Source: DASSFG01 sp035547915 (lineage in GTDB: Bacteria > Planctomycetota > Planctomycetia > Pirellulales > JAICIG01). Taken from it: a DNA stretch of 64,000 nucleotides. The position numbers were made by a program, and so were the translations under genes. The stretch spans positions 32,590 through 96,589 of the forward strand of contig DASZTS010000086.1 of assembly GCA_035547915.1 (NCBI GenBank), given 5' to 3'. Shown here one piece after another: positions 44,219 to 52,749 of this stretch (its first letter is position 1; each line of letters starts with the position of its first letter). The notes below the pieces were generated by a model. The model was not told where the DNA came from. It saw nothing but the letters and a program-made list of their open reading frames with translations, and made no database searches.

Positions 44219-45203
44219 CGTCGCGAGCGAGCCCTTTGAGCCACTCGTCGAGCACCCAGCCCACCTTGGCCAGGCTCAACGGGGAACAATGATCGGGAGC
44301 GTCTTGCCGCGTATGCCAGTATGGATAGTCGAAGTCGATGATGTCGCACACCGCCAGTCCCGCGATCTCGTGCAGCGGCAGATGGTCGTCGCGCACTTCG
44401 GGGCCGGGGCGTGAAATGAACTCGTATACGCCCAGCCGCCGCGCGACCGCCCAGATCTGCTCGACGACCGGCTTGGTGTCGGGCCAAGACAGGCTGTTTC
44501 GCTCCTGCTCGAGCCGCAACTCCACGTCACCCACCATGTCGAGCAGCACGCCGCACACATAGGGGCTCTCGCCGGCCGGAGCCGACTTCTGGGCCGCCAC
44601 ATACTCGCGCGCAAAATGGATCGATCCCAAAAAATACTCGCCCTTCTCGTCGAACAAGAACTCCTCGCCGTCGAAGAGCACGACGTCGACACCGAGGTTT
44701 CCCTTCAACGAACCGAACCGCTTGGCGAGCTGCATCAGCACGGCCACGCCGCTCGCGCCGTCGTTGGCGCCCAGAAAACGGCCGCGAGGATCTTGCGGAT
44801 CACGATCGGGATAGGGGCGCGTATCATAGTGTGCGCACAACAGCACGCGGCGATCGCGATCGGGGTGCCAGCGGGCGATGACGTTGGCCATCGACACGGC
44901 CGTGCCGTCGAGCGGATGCCTCGCCTTGAACGACTGCAGCGAGACTTCCGCACCCTGCCCCTTAAAATGCTCCACCAGACGCTCGCGCTGCGCGAGCATG
45001 GCCTTCGATCCGCTCGGCCGCGGCCCGAACGCGCACAGCTCGCGCAAGTAGCTGTAGGCCTGCGTGCCGTCGAAGGGGATGTCGCGCAGCGTCAATCGCC
45101 GCGGACCGGCGTGGGCCTCGGGCCAGACCGCATAACTCAACATGGCGGCGCTCGCCGCCAACACGAAGCCGATGTAGAGCGTCTGACCGGAGATTTTGCG
45201 CAT
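44208..45203 (-). CDS. M28-family metallopeptidase / glutaminyl cyclase-like protein
   Basis: 331 residues from ATG 45203 (45230 is also open). An N-terminal signal anchor (LYIGFVLAASAAMLSYAVW) suggests export. The M28 zinc ligands are in place: CAHYDTRPY, GANDGASGVAVL, LFDGEEFL, VCGVLLDMVGD and the C-terminal DDHLPLHEIAG plus WHTRQDAPDHC. The layout (AHYDTR, LFDGEE, WHT) is that of the glutaminyl-peptide cyclotransferase branch, so pyroglutamate formation is as likely as aminopeptidase activity. It follows the endonuclease/phosphatase-family gene after an 87-bp gap and overlaps the downstream membrane protein gene. Confidence 0.9.
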   Translation of the reverse strand: MRKISGQTLYIGFVLAASAAMLSYAVWPEAHAGPRRLTLRDIPFDGTQAYSYLRELCAFGPRPSGSKAMLAQRERLVEHFKGQGAEVSLQSFKARHPLDGTAVSMANVIARWHPDRDRRVLLCAHYDTRPYPDRDPQDPRGRFLGANDGASGVAVLMQLAKRFGSLKGNLGVDVVLFDGEEFLFDEKGEYFLGSIHFAREYVAAQKSAPAGESPYVCGVLLDMVGDVELRLEQERNSLSWPDTKPVVEQIWAVARRLGVYEFISRPGPEVRDDHLPLHEIAGLAVCDIIDFDYPYWHTRQDAPDHCSPLSLAKVGWVLDEWLKGLARDDGR

Positions 45204-45290
45204 GGGCGGACCTACAGGGGACCGTGTCATTCTATCATAGCGGCCGACCGCGCCACACGCGCCGGCCGGGCAGAGCCGGTCGACGCGGTC

Positions 45291-46181
45291 CTATCGGCGT
45301 TTCGTCGCCGGTTCTGTTTGGGCTTCGCGCCGCGGTGCCGCATCGTAGACGTCCTTGGGAACCAGTTCGGCCCAGACCAGCGGATGGTCCGAAGCTCCGT
45401 TGTCGACCATACCGGCGTCGATCGTCGTCAAACCGCGCGTCAATATCCAATCGATATGGCGGGGAGTGCCGTCGCGCAGCGCGTCGTGCAGCGGGTCGCC
45501 CACATCCCTGCGCGAGAGCAAATCGGCGAGACGCTTTTCATCGGCCGTGGTGTTCAAATCTCCCATAAAAATGACCGGTTCTGCTAGCGCCAAAAACAGG
45601 TCGATCGCCGCCTCGAGCTGCATTCCGCGGGCGGCCGGATCGTTGCGATCGAGGTGCGTGGCCACCACGCGGGCCGTCCCGCCGCCATACGCGATCTCCA
45701 TCAGCACCACGTTCCGATAGCCGCGGCTGTGGCCGGGCAATGTCACCCGCTGCCACCAGGCGACATCGGCCGTCGCCAGGACGGCGTTGCCGAACTCGTG
45801 ATGCCACCAGCGCTGTTCAGTGGGCGCGAAGAGCCAGCCCTTGCCGGTCAGTTCTCCCAGCCGCTGGGCCTGTCCCGCGGACTGCCAAAAATAGGGACCG
45901 TGGACTTCGTTGAGCAGCACCAGATCGAGATCGTTGGGCAGAGCGCTGGCGGTGCGTTCCAAATCGCAACGGCGGTCGGGCCCCACGCCGCCATGGATGT
46001 TGAACGTCGCCACCCGCAAAGTCGTACGCGCCGCGCGCGGTGCATGCGCGACGCCGGCCAGCGTCGTACCGACGGCGGCGGGCACGGCGCGGCGCTGGTC
46101 GCCGCAATAATAGAGCGTGCCGACGGCGAGCCCCAGACCGACGACGATCAAGCACCGCGAAAGGCGGCGCGGACGTTCCAT
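45291..46181 (-). CDS. Endonuclease/exonuclease/phosphatase family protein, membrane-anchored
   Basis: 296 residues; the start at 46181 has GGAG just upstream. An N-terminal hydrophobic segment (CLIVVGLGLAVGTLYYCG) implies export or anchoring. The EEP fold motifs follow: LRVATFNIHGGVG, LVLLNEVHGPYF, VVATHLDRND, VIFMGDLNTTADE, IDWILTRG and DNGASDHPLVWAEL, with the Asp/His pair of SDHP. These metal-dependent enzymes cut phosphoester bonds in nucleic acids, lipids or inositol phosphates; outside the cytoplasm a lipid or nucleotide substrate is plausible. It lies 11 bp after the GT9 gene, hence in the same transcript. Confidence 0.9.
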   Translation of the reverse strand: MERPRRLSRCLIVVGLGLAVGTLYYCGDQRRAVPAAVGTTLAGVAHAPRAARTTLRVATFNIHGGVGPDRRCDLERTASALPNDLDLVLLNEVHGPYFWQSAGQAQRLGELTGKGWLFAPTEQRWWHHEFGNAVLATADVAWWQRVTLPGHSRGYRNVVLMEIAYGGGTARVVATHLDRNDPAARGMQLEAAIDLFLALAEPVIFMGDLNTTADEKRLADLLSRRDVGDPLHDALRDGTPRHIDWILTRGLTTIDAGMVDNGASDHPLVWAELVPKDVYDAAPRREAQTEPATKRR

Positions 46182-46192
46182 CTTCTCCTCCG

Positions 46193-47296
46193 CTATGCCG
46201 ACCTGCGCGCCGCGCCCGCTTGCTGCCCGAGCCGTGACAGGACGGCGGCGAAGACGCGATCGACGCCGAGTTCGTCCATGCAGTGTGGCGGGTCGGCCTG
46301 CAAGGGACAGTTCTTCGAGTAACATGGGGAGCAGGCCGCTTTTGCCGTTATCACTGCGGCGCTGGCCGAGTAGGGACCGCTGCGGACGGCATCCGACGAG
46401 CCATAGAGGCCCACCACGACCGCGCCACTAGCCACCGCCAGGTGCAGCAAACCGCTATCGGCGCTGACCACGACGCGCGCCCGCGAGAGCAACTCAGACA
46501 GCGCGAGCATGTTGAAGCGTCCGTCGGCACGTCCTATGGCGTCGCCCAGCGGACGCGCTACTTCTTCGCACAAGGTCGCGGCATGGGCTGGCGCGACGAG
46601 GGCCACCCTCACTCCTCCCAGCGAGAGCAGCCGCTTGGCGAGCTGCGTGAACCGGGCGGCCGGCCAGCGATGCGACGGTCGGTTGCAGGCGGGGTTGAGC
46701 AGTACGAGTTGTTCGCGACGCGGGTCGAAGCGGCGTTGGTCGCACCAGGCATTGACGGCGGCGATGTCTCTCTCCTGCGGGCGCAACGCAGGAAAGATCG
46801 GCGAAGCGGGGTCTTCGCTCGGCGGCTTACCGTCGAGATAGGGACGCGCCAGCGGCGGCGTCGGGGGCACGCCGAGGTGCTCGACGAGGGCCAGATTGCG
46901 TTCGACGGCATGGAGATTCAGCGATTCCAACGGCCGACGCTCGTTGTAGAAAACGTGCGCCATCTCCAGCGAAGGTAGATAACCCACCCGCCGCCGGGCC
47001 TTCGATAAGCGCGCGGCGAGCCCGCTGCGCAGCTCACCCTGAAAATCGACGGCGATCCCGCAGCGTTCGCTCCGCAATTCGCGAACGAAGCGAAACAGCC
47101 CCCGCGGCGATCGACGGTGCCAACCGATTACCCGGTCGAGCCACGGCTGGCCGCGAAGCAAATCGACATAGTTCCCGTCGACTGCCCACACCAGGTGGTC
47201 GTCGGGGCGCGAACGCCGTAGCGCCGCCACCGCCGGCAAGGCGTGGAGAATATCGCGCAAGTCGTTCAATTGCACGATGAGGATGCGTTCTGCCAT
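46193..47296 (-). CDS. Glycosyltransferase family 9 (heptosyltransferase-like)
   Basis: 367 residues from ATG 47296 (MAERILIVQLNDLRDI). This is the GT9 layout used by LPS heptosyltransferases: N-terminal ILIVQLNDLRDILHALPAVA, IAVDFQGELRSGLAARL, a central VLLNPACNRPSHRWPAARFT donor-site motif, then LLSRARVVVSADSGLLHLAV and VGLYGSSDAVRSGPYS. The C-terminus has a Cys cluster (KAACSPCYSKNCPLQADPPHC) typical of the family in which the GPY block is followed by such cysteines. It adds a heptose or related sugar to an outer-membrane glycolipid at the cytoplasmic face. It is the first gene of a run of four minus-strand genes down to 43718. Confidence 0.92.
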   Translation of the reverse strand: MAERILIVQLNDLRDILHALPAVAALRRSRPDDHLVWAVDGNYVDLLRGQPWLDRVIGWHRRSPRGLFRFVRELRSERCGIAVDFQGELRSGLAARLSKARRRVGYLPSLEMAHVFYNERRPLESLNLHAVERNLALVEHLGVPPTPPLARPYLDGKPPSEDPASPIFPALRPQERDIAAVNAWCDQRRFDPRREQLVLLNPACNRPSHRWPAARFTQLAKRLLSLGGVRVALVAPAHAATLCEEVARPLGDAIGRADGRFNMLALSELLSRARVVVSADSGLLHLAVASGAVVVGLYGSSDAVRSGPYSASAAVITAKAACSPCYSKNCPLQADPPHCMDELGVDRVFAAVLSRLGQQAGAARRSA

Positions 47297-47450
47297 GGAA
47301 CGATCAGCCGGGAAGGGAACAAGCGGCGGGATCATACTCACTGTCATCGGAATGCCCAATAGATACTCTGGGTAGTGCGGGCTTTGGCGGTTTAGGCAGG
47401 GTTGCTATAGTGGGCGAGTTAGCCCGATGTCAGGTCTCTGGAGATCTTCG

Positions 47451-48485
47451 ATGCTCCGTTCTCTTTACCTTGCCGCCGGCCTAGCCGTGCTCATCTGCAT
47501 GCAGACTGTGGCCTGGGGAACCGAAGCGGAACAGCAGATCGCGTATCAGCCCGGTCCGGACGAAGCCGAAGTGCCGGAGATGTTTCGCCTCGAGGCGGCC
47601 ACTTTCGAAAGTTCCCGACGTCCCATCAAGACCACGGCGACGGGGTACGACGTGTGGGAAGTGACGTTTCCTTCCCCCGTCGAAACGGCCTACGCCGTGA
47701 ACAACACGGTGCATTGCGAGTACTTCAGGCCGGGTCAGGCGGCAGAGAACCCGGTAAAGAAATGTCCGGCCGTGATCGTGCTGCATATCTTGGGGGGCGA
47801 TTTCGACCTGTCGCGGCTATTTGCCAGACAGCTTGCCCAAGGTGGTGTGGCCGCGCTGTTCGTGAAGCTTCCGTATTACGGTCCGCGGCGGCCCGAAGGC
47901 GCGAAAATGCGTATGGTTTCGGAAAATCCGCGCGAGACCGTGGCCGGCATGCGGCAAGCCATTTTGGATATTCGCCGCGGCGTGGCTTGGCTGGCGGCTC
48001 AGGATGAGGTCGATGCCGAGCGGCTCGGCGTGTTCGGCATCAGCCTGGGCGGAATCACCGGCGCCTTGGCGTTGGCCATCGAGCCGCGGCTGAGCATGGG
48101 TTGCCTGATGCTGGCCGGCGGCGACGTGGCGCGTGTGGCCTGGGACAACCCCGAGTTGCGCAAGCTGCGCGATCGCTGGACGAGCCAGGGCGGCAGCAAG
48201 GAAGAATTCTTTGAGCTGTGGAAGAGCATCGACCCGATCACCTACGCCGACCGGGCGCGGGGTAAGCGGGTGCTCATGCTCAACGCGCGGAACGATGAGG
48301 TCATTCCGCCCGCCTGTTCCGAGTCGTTATGGCGAGCGCTCGGCGAACCCGACATCGTCTGGTACGATGCCGGGCACTATTCGGCCGCCCGTTTTCTCTT
48401 CGACGGCCTGGGCCGCGTGAGCCGATTCTTCCGCGCGTCGGCCGATCAGAGCGCCGCCGGCAAGATTAAGTCGGCGTGCAAGTAG
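47451..48485 (+). CDS. Secreted alpha/beta hydrolase
   Basis: 344 residues. ATG 47451 has GGAG seven bases upstream and begins a signal peptide (MLRSLYLAAGLAVLICMQTV); 47427 is an in-frame alternative. The fold is alpha/beta hydrolase: PAVIVLHILGGDFDLSR in place of the HGG oxyanion loop, nucleophile elbow GISLGG, acid RVLMLNARNDEVIP, and His in YDAGHYS. Substrate is unknown (esterase, deacetylase or dienelactone-hydrolase-like). Its last 40 bp overlap the 3' end of the convergent response regulator gene. Confidence 0.88.
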   Translation: MLRSLYLAAGLAVLICMQTVAWGTEAEQQIAYQPGPDEAEVPEMFRLEAATFESSRRPIKTTATGYDVWEVTFPSPVETAYAVNNTVHCEYFRPGQAAENPVKKCPAVIVLHILGGDFDLSRLFARQLAQGGVAALFVKLPYYGPRRPEGAKMRMVSENPRETVAGMRQAILDIRRGVAWLAAQDEVDAERLGVFGISLGGITGALALAIEPRLSMGCLMLAGGDVARVAWDNPELRKLRDRWTSQGGSKEEFFELWKSIDPITYADRARGKRVLMLNARNDEVIPPACSESLWRALGEPDIVWYDAGHYSAARFLFDGLGRVSRFFRASADQSAAGKIKSACK

Positions 48486-48904
48486 CGCTTGAGCTGACGG
48501 ACCACCGCGAGGAACTTTTCCAGGTCGACCGGCTTGGTGATGAAGCTGTCGACGCCCAGCATCTCGCTGTGCACCCGGTCCTCTTCGTCTTCGGAACCGG
48601 TCATGATCACCACCGGGATGCCGCTGAGCGTCTCGTCCGACTTGATCTCCTGCAACACCTCGCGGCCGTCTTTTTTAGGCAGGCCCAGGTCGAGCAGAAT
48701 CAGATCGGGCCGCGGCGCGCGGGCAAACTTTCCGTCCTGACGCAGAAACTCCATCGCCTCGGCACCGTCGCGGATGAGCGTCATGCGGTGCTGAATCTCA
48801 CCCTTTCGCAAGGCGCCGATGGTGACGCTGGCGTCCACCAGCCCGTCTTCCACCAGCAAGATCTCCATCGGCCGGCCGATGGTCTGACTTGTTGTCGTCA
48901 TCAT
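48446..48904 (-). CDS. Single-domain response regulator (Rcp1-like)
   Basis: 152 residues forming only a receiver domain. Acidic pocket: EILLVEDGLVDA; phosphoacceptor Asp in LILLDLGLPKKDGREVL; Thr in VVIMTGSEDEED; Lys in SFITKPVDLEKFL. No output domain is attached, so it probably acts through protein contact or phosphotransfer, as Rcp1-type regulators do with phytochrome-like kinases. No histidine kinase gene is adjacent. The 3' end overlaps the convergent hydrolase gene by 40 bp (48446-48485). A downstream ATG at 48868 (MEILLVEDG) is another possible start. Confidence 0.93.
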   Translation of the reverse strand: MMTTTSQTIGRPMEILLVEDGLVDASVTIGALRKGEIQHRMTLIRDGAEAMEFLRQDGKFARAPRPDLILLDLGLPKKDGREVLQEIKSDETLSGIPVVIMTGSEDEEDRVHSEMLGVDSFITKPVDLEKFLAVVRQLKRYLHADLILPAAL

Positions 48905-49066
48905 AGGTAAACAGCCCTCATCGTGCGGCGCTGGCCCGCCGCCGTCCCCTTCCCCTGTTGCCTGTTCGCCGATCGCTGGAGATCCATCTCCACCTCTAAA
49001 ATGTAGTTTCTCAATCCGGCCCCTACGAATGGAACCCCTTTTCTGGGGGCTTACAAAAACGGAACG
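48905..49066. other. Intergenic region with inverted repeat
   Basis: About 160 bp between two minus-strand genes. TGGAGAT (48977-48983) and ATCTCCA (48986-48992) form a perfect inverted repeat with a 2-base centre, about 80 bp upstream of the response regulator start, possibly an operator. A short CCCC...GGGG hairpin near 49038-49052 could end the oxidoreductase transcript. Confidence 0.35.
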
Positions 49067-50149
49067 CTAACCCGCCGCCGCGCTTGATTTTGCCGGCGCA
49101 ACCTCAAGCGGCACCTTCACCGCCATGCCGGTTGCCGCGCTGCGCGCCACGGCCTCGGTAAACTCCATATATTGTACACCGGTGGCAAAGTCGGAGAATT
49201 CGATCCGCCGTTCGTGGCGAATCGCGCCGATGAACTCCGCCTCCACGTCCCAGGCCAGACTTCTTTCGGCGGGCACTTCGATCTCGCGCAGCGCCGGCTC
49301 GCCGCGGCGTGCGCCGAGCAAGCGTTCTTCGGGCGCCAGCTCATATCGCAATGCACCTTCGCTGCCGTACAGATGGACCTGCGTGCCCATGCCGAAGCGG
49401 GCCACGCCGCTGACGTGATAGATGGCATGCGCACCGCCGTTGAGCGCCGCCAGCACATGGACGCTGTCGGGCGTACCGACCCGGCGCCAGATTCCGGTGG
49501 CCGGATCGAGCCGCTCGCCGACGAAGGCGGTCACCTGCGCTTGCACGCGCACCGGCGGCGGCACCCAGCGCATGACCGTCTCGTGGATGATGCCCAACGT
49601 GAGCATGTTCAAGCCCGACAGCTCCCGCACCTGTCGCCAACTGATCGGGGTCTCGGCGTCGGCCAGGTGGTCGCTCGTGGCGAAGACGACGACTTCTCGC
49701 AACTTGCCGATGAAGCCGGATTGCAGGAGATCGAGCACGACGCGATGCGCGCGCAGCCCGAACGGGCTGGGCACGACCTGGCAGACCAGTTCGCCATGCT
49801 CACGGCTGGCCGCGAGCATCTGGCGCGCCTCGGCCGCGTTCAAGGCCATGCGGGCTTCGGTGAGTACGTGCTTGCCCGCCTCGAGCGCGGCGAGCGTGAT
49901 CGGACAATGCAGATAGGGCCAGGTGCCGATCACGATGGCGTCGATGTCGGGATCGTTCACCAACTCGCGCCAGTGCCCATAGGTCTTCGGAATGCCGAAC
50001 TCGGCCGCTGCCGCCGCCGTCGACTCGGGCCGGCGATTGCTGACTGCCGTGATTTCGACACCGCGGCACGAGCGCAGGCCGGGCACGTGCCGCAACCGGC
50101 AGTTGCCGCCCAACCCGATGATGCCGACGCGGATGAGATCGTTGGCCAT
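49067..50149 (-). CDS. Gfo/Idh/MocA-family oxidoreductase
   Basis: 360 residues from ATG 50149. The N-terminal Rossmann domain has IRVGIIGLGGNCRLRHVPGL (GxGGN nucleotide-binding variant) and AIVIGTWPYLHCPITLAAL, followed by AGKHVLTEARMAL, the EK/P-type motif of the family with EA for EK. The C-terminal half (GIWRRVGTPDSVHVLAALNG, ALRYELAPEERLLG) is the dimerising sheet domain. Such enzymes reduce or oxidise sugars and sugar derivatives with NAD(P). Substrate is unknown; the EK-Lys appears replaced (TEAR), which may change activity. It is the last gene of a minus-strand run with DUF1802 and amidase genes upstream. Confidence 0.9.
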   Translation of the reverse strand: MANDLIRVGIIGLGGNCRLRHVPGLRSCRGVEITAVSNRRPESTAAAAAEFGIPKTYGHWRELVNDPDIDAIVIGTWPYLHCPITLAALEAGKHVLTEARMALNAAEARQMLAASREHGELVCQVVPSPFGLRAHRVVLDLLQSGFIGKLREVVVFATSDHLADAETPISWRQVRELSGLNMLTLGIIHETVMRWVPPPVRVQAQVTAFVGERLDPATGIWRRVGTPDSVHVLAALNGGAHAIYHVSGVARFGMGTQVHLYGSEGALRYELAPEERLLGARRGEPALREIEVPAERSLAWDVEAEFIGAIRHERRIEFSDFATGVQYMEFTEAVARSAATGMAVKVPLEVAPAKSSAAAG

Positions 50150-50248
50150 GTCGTTCGGTCGGTGCAATACGCGAATCCAAGACCGACCGTATTCTAGGGA
50201 AAGGATGCCCTCAGGGCCACGGCCAGAAGGGCCGCGACGGGATGCCGC

Positions 50249-50806
50249 TTATCCAGCCAACGCATTACGAACGGCCGCCCGGCTGCGGGCGAAGTCGTCG
50301 TCGTTCAGCACCGGCCGAGCGCCGACCACCGAAACGTCGTGCGCCAGTTCGACCCACGATTTGCACCCGGCGTATCCTTCCTCCATCGGCAGCATGACCG
50401 CCTGCGGCAGCGCGTAGACACGGACCACGAGCGCGTGGATCAACTCGCGCCAGCGATGGAACCTTTCGGTGACGACTTCGTCGGACCAGATGTGTTCACC
50501 GCGCAATCGCAACACTGCCGGCAAGCTTTTGATGGGGATCGCGTCGGCGACGGTCGCGTAATGCCGCACGACGATCGTGCCCGCCTCGGGCGGCTCGGCC
50601 TCGCTGTCGAATAGCCACGATCGCGCTTCGGCCACGACGTTATCGGGCGATTGGTGCAAGAAGGTCGGCAAGAGTAGAAACGCCGGGTGATCGGGGCGGA
50701 ACTCGCCCCCCTCTTCGATAATCCCTCCCTTGCGCAGTATCACCGTCTGCCGGCCACAGGCCAGCGCCCGGCAAATCACCGACCATTCCTTAAAGGCCGT
50801 CTTCAT
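50249..50806 (-). CDS. DUF1802 family protein
   Basis: 185 residues matching the DUF1802 pattern: N-terminal KEWSVICRALACGRQTVILR then KGGIIEEGGEF, a central LLPTFLHQSPDNVV, and a C-terminal WRELIHALVVRVYALPQAVML. No catalytic motif or export signal is seen. The family is found mainly in cyanobacteria and planctomycetes and has no assigned function. It lies 46 bp downstream of the amidase gene on the same strand and could be co-transcribed with it. Confidence 0.85.
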   Translation of the reverse strand: MKTAFKEWSVICRALACGRQTVILRKGGIIEEGGEFRPDHPAFLLLPTFLHQSPDNVVAEARSWLFDSEAEPPEAGTIVVRHYATVADAIPIKSLPAVLRLRGEHIWSDEVVTERFHRWRELIHALVVRVYALPQAVMLPMEEGYAGCKSWVELAHDVSVVGARPVLNDDDFARSRAAVRNALAG

Positions 50807-50851
50807 GATTGGCCATCCGAAACCGCTTCCGAGGATCGGACCATTCGCCGA

Positions 50852-52621
50852 TCAGTCGGTGTAATACTTATTCTCGTCGGGGAACTCTTCGCCCGCGAGG
50901 ATCTCGTCCTTTTGCGCCAGGAATCGATCCAGCGGCGGACGTTGCGTGAGTCCGTTTGCCTGCTGGCAAGCGTGGGCGAGCCCCAGGAGGGTGCTCTCGT
51001 CGTAGATGCGGCCGATCATCCTTTGCGGTTTTGGCAACAGCAAACCGTCCTTCTCCGAGAACTTCCTCGGCAGCGCGACCATCGGATGCCCCGTCAGATT
51101 CGAGTACCATTCCCATCGGTCATCGGGATCGTCGCCCAAAGGCGATTCGTCACAGAGATAGACATCGACGGCCTGCATCATCTTGTCGAATCGCTGCATC
51201 AAGATGCCCCGCAACCGATTGAGCTTCAGATAATCGGCCGACGTGAGGAAATGGCCCAGCAGGAAGTACGGGGGCCAACCTTTCACGCCCTTGGGCTCTC
51301 CACGACGCGTAAGGTGCTCGAACGCGGCGGCCGACTCGCTGGCAACGAGCCCTACCGCGAGCTCATTGTCTGGCAATCCGTAGTCCTTTTTCAGATTCGG
51401 CGATTCGACGGGGACGAGTGTCACGCCGAGCTCGCGCAGGAATCGAATATCATCCCGTTGTTCGTCTTCGCCCCCTTTCGCAACGTAGCCCACCCGGATC
51501 GTGGACACTTCCCGCGACGAGGGCCAGACGTACGTCTGGTCGACCGACGCCGCATCGCGCGGATCGGCGCCGTGGATCACGGCCAGAACCAAACCGCAGT
51601 CGTCGACGTTGCGGCAGATCGGCCCGATCTTGTCGAGCGACCAACAGAGTTGCATGCAACCGTGTCGGCTTACGCGTCCGTATGTCGGTCTCATTCCGAC
51701 GGCACCGCAGACCATGGACGGAGAGATGAGGCTGGCCGTGGTTTCCGTGCCGATGGAGAAACCGACGAGTCCCGCGGCGGCTGCCACGGCCGGCCCCGAC
51801 GACGAACCCGCCGCGTCTTGGCGTGGATTCCAGGGATTCCGGGTGATGCCGCGATACCACAACACCGATCCGCCGGCCAACGTATTCGTGGCCAATTTCG
51901 CGACGAGCACCGCGCCGGCGTCTTCCAGCCGTTCGGCGACCGCCGGCTTCACGTCGATCACGCGGTCGCGATATTGCGACAGGCCCCATGTCGTGGGGTA
52001 GCCGGGATAGGAAAAGATGTCCTTGATGCCCCACGGGATCCCGTGCAGCGGGCCTCGATCGTTCTTAGCCCGCAGTTCCTGATCGGCGCGTTCGGCTCGT
52101 TTCAGTGCCAGATCGTCCATGTAGGTCACGACGCATTTGAGCAACGGGTCGTAGCGCCGAAGTCGTTCCAGGTAGAACTTCGTCAACTCGACCGACGAAA
52201 TCTGCCGCTCGCGCAATAGTTGGCCAAGCTGCCGAATGGAACTGAATGCCAAATCCTCATCGGAGTCGCGCCGTGAACGCGGCTGGGAGGCGAGCACCGG
52301 TGCTGCCTTGACCTGGTAGCCGCGCGGATCGGGCAGTGCCGCGGGACTGGCAAACGGAACGAACCGCAGAGCCGGAAGCAGCGAGTTGTCGAATTCGACG
52401 GCTCGGATATGGTCCAGGTCCTCGCGCGCCCACTGGAGCGCATTGACGACCGCTTCTCGCTGCGGATCGGTAAGCTTGATGCCCGCCACCCATTCCGCGT
52501 CGGAGATCATATCGCGCGAAATGGGCCCATTGTCCGCACTTGCCGACAACGCCCGCTGGAAAACAGAGGTCCCGATGCCGGTAGACGCCAGGACGGAAAG
52601 GGCGCTTCTGCGGTCGAGCAT
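50852..52621 (-). CDS. Amidase signature family hydrolase, exported
   Basis: 589 residues; GAGG lies five bases before the start. The N-terminus LDRRSALSVLASTGIGTSVF is a Tat-like signal. The amidase triad is visible: Lys in GIPWGIKDIFSYPG, cis-Ser in QDAAGSSSGPAVAAAAG, and nucleophile Ser in IGTETTASLISPS (where GTDTGGSIR is usual). It hydrolyses an amide bond, and an exported location suggests an external substrate. The TTAS change in place of GGS next to the nucleophile is unusual but keeps the serine. A perfect 18-bp palindrome lies 50 bp upstream of the start and may regulate it. Confidence 0.91.
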   Translation of the reverse strand: MLDRRSALSVLASTGIGTSVFQRALSASADNGPISRDMISDAEWVAGIKLTDPQREAVVNALQWAREDLDHIRAVEFDNSLLPALRFVPFASPAALPDPRGYQVKAAPVLASQPRSRRDSDEDLAFSSIRQLGQLLRERQISSVELTKFYLERLRRYDPLLKCVVTYMDDLALKRAERADQELRAKNDRGPLHGIPWGIKDIFSYPGYPTTWGLSQYRDRVIDVKPAVAERLEDAGAVLVAKLATNTLAGGSVLWYRGITRNPWNPRQDAAGSSSGPAVAAAAGLVGFSIGTETTASLISPSMVCGAVGMRPTYGRVSRHGCMQLCWSLDKIGPICRNVDDCGLVLAVIHGADPRDAASVDQTYVWPSSREVSTIRVGYVAKGGEDEQRDDIRFLRELGVTLVPVESPNLKKDYGLPDNELAVGLVASESAAAFEHLTRRGEPKGVKGWPPYFLLGHFLTSADYLKLNRLRGILMQRFDKMMQAVDVYLCDESPLGDDPDDRWEWYSNLTGHPMVALPRKFSEKDGLLLPKPQRMIGRIYDESTLLGLAHACQQANGLTQRPPLDRFLAQKDEILAGEEFPDENKYYTD

Positions 52622-52670
52622 GCTTGCCTCGCGGACCTGGTGTTGTCGATTCTGTGCGGCCCGAGCACGT

Positions 52671-52688
52671 CGTCTAGTTCACTAGACG
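52671..52688. promoter_or_regulatory. Perfect 18-bp palindrome, candidate operator for the amidase gene
   Basis: CGTCTAGTTCACTAGACG: two perfect 8-bp arms around a TC centre, 50-67 bp upstream of the amidase start at 52621. The length and symmetry are those of a TetR- or MarR-type repressor site. No regulator gene of these families lies nearby. Confidence 0.5.
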
Positions 52689-52749
52689 ATATGTCGCAAA
52701 TCGACAGCGTGTCAAGAGGCACCGGCATTCGGCGTCGGCCGCGAGCGCG

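Noticed and set aside
50687..52219. 510-codon plus-strand ORF opposite the amidase gene
   Set aside because: Shadow of the amidase gene on the minus strand.
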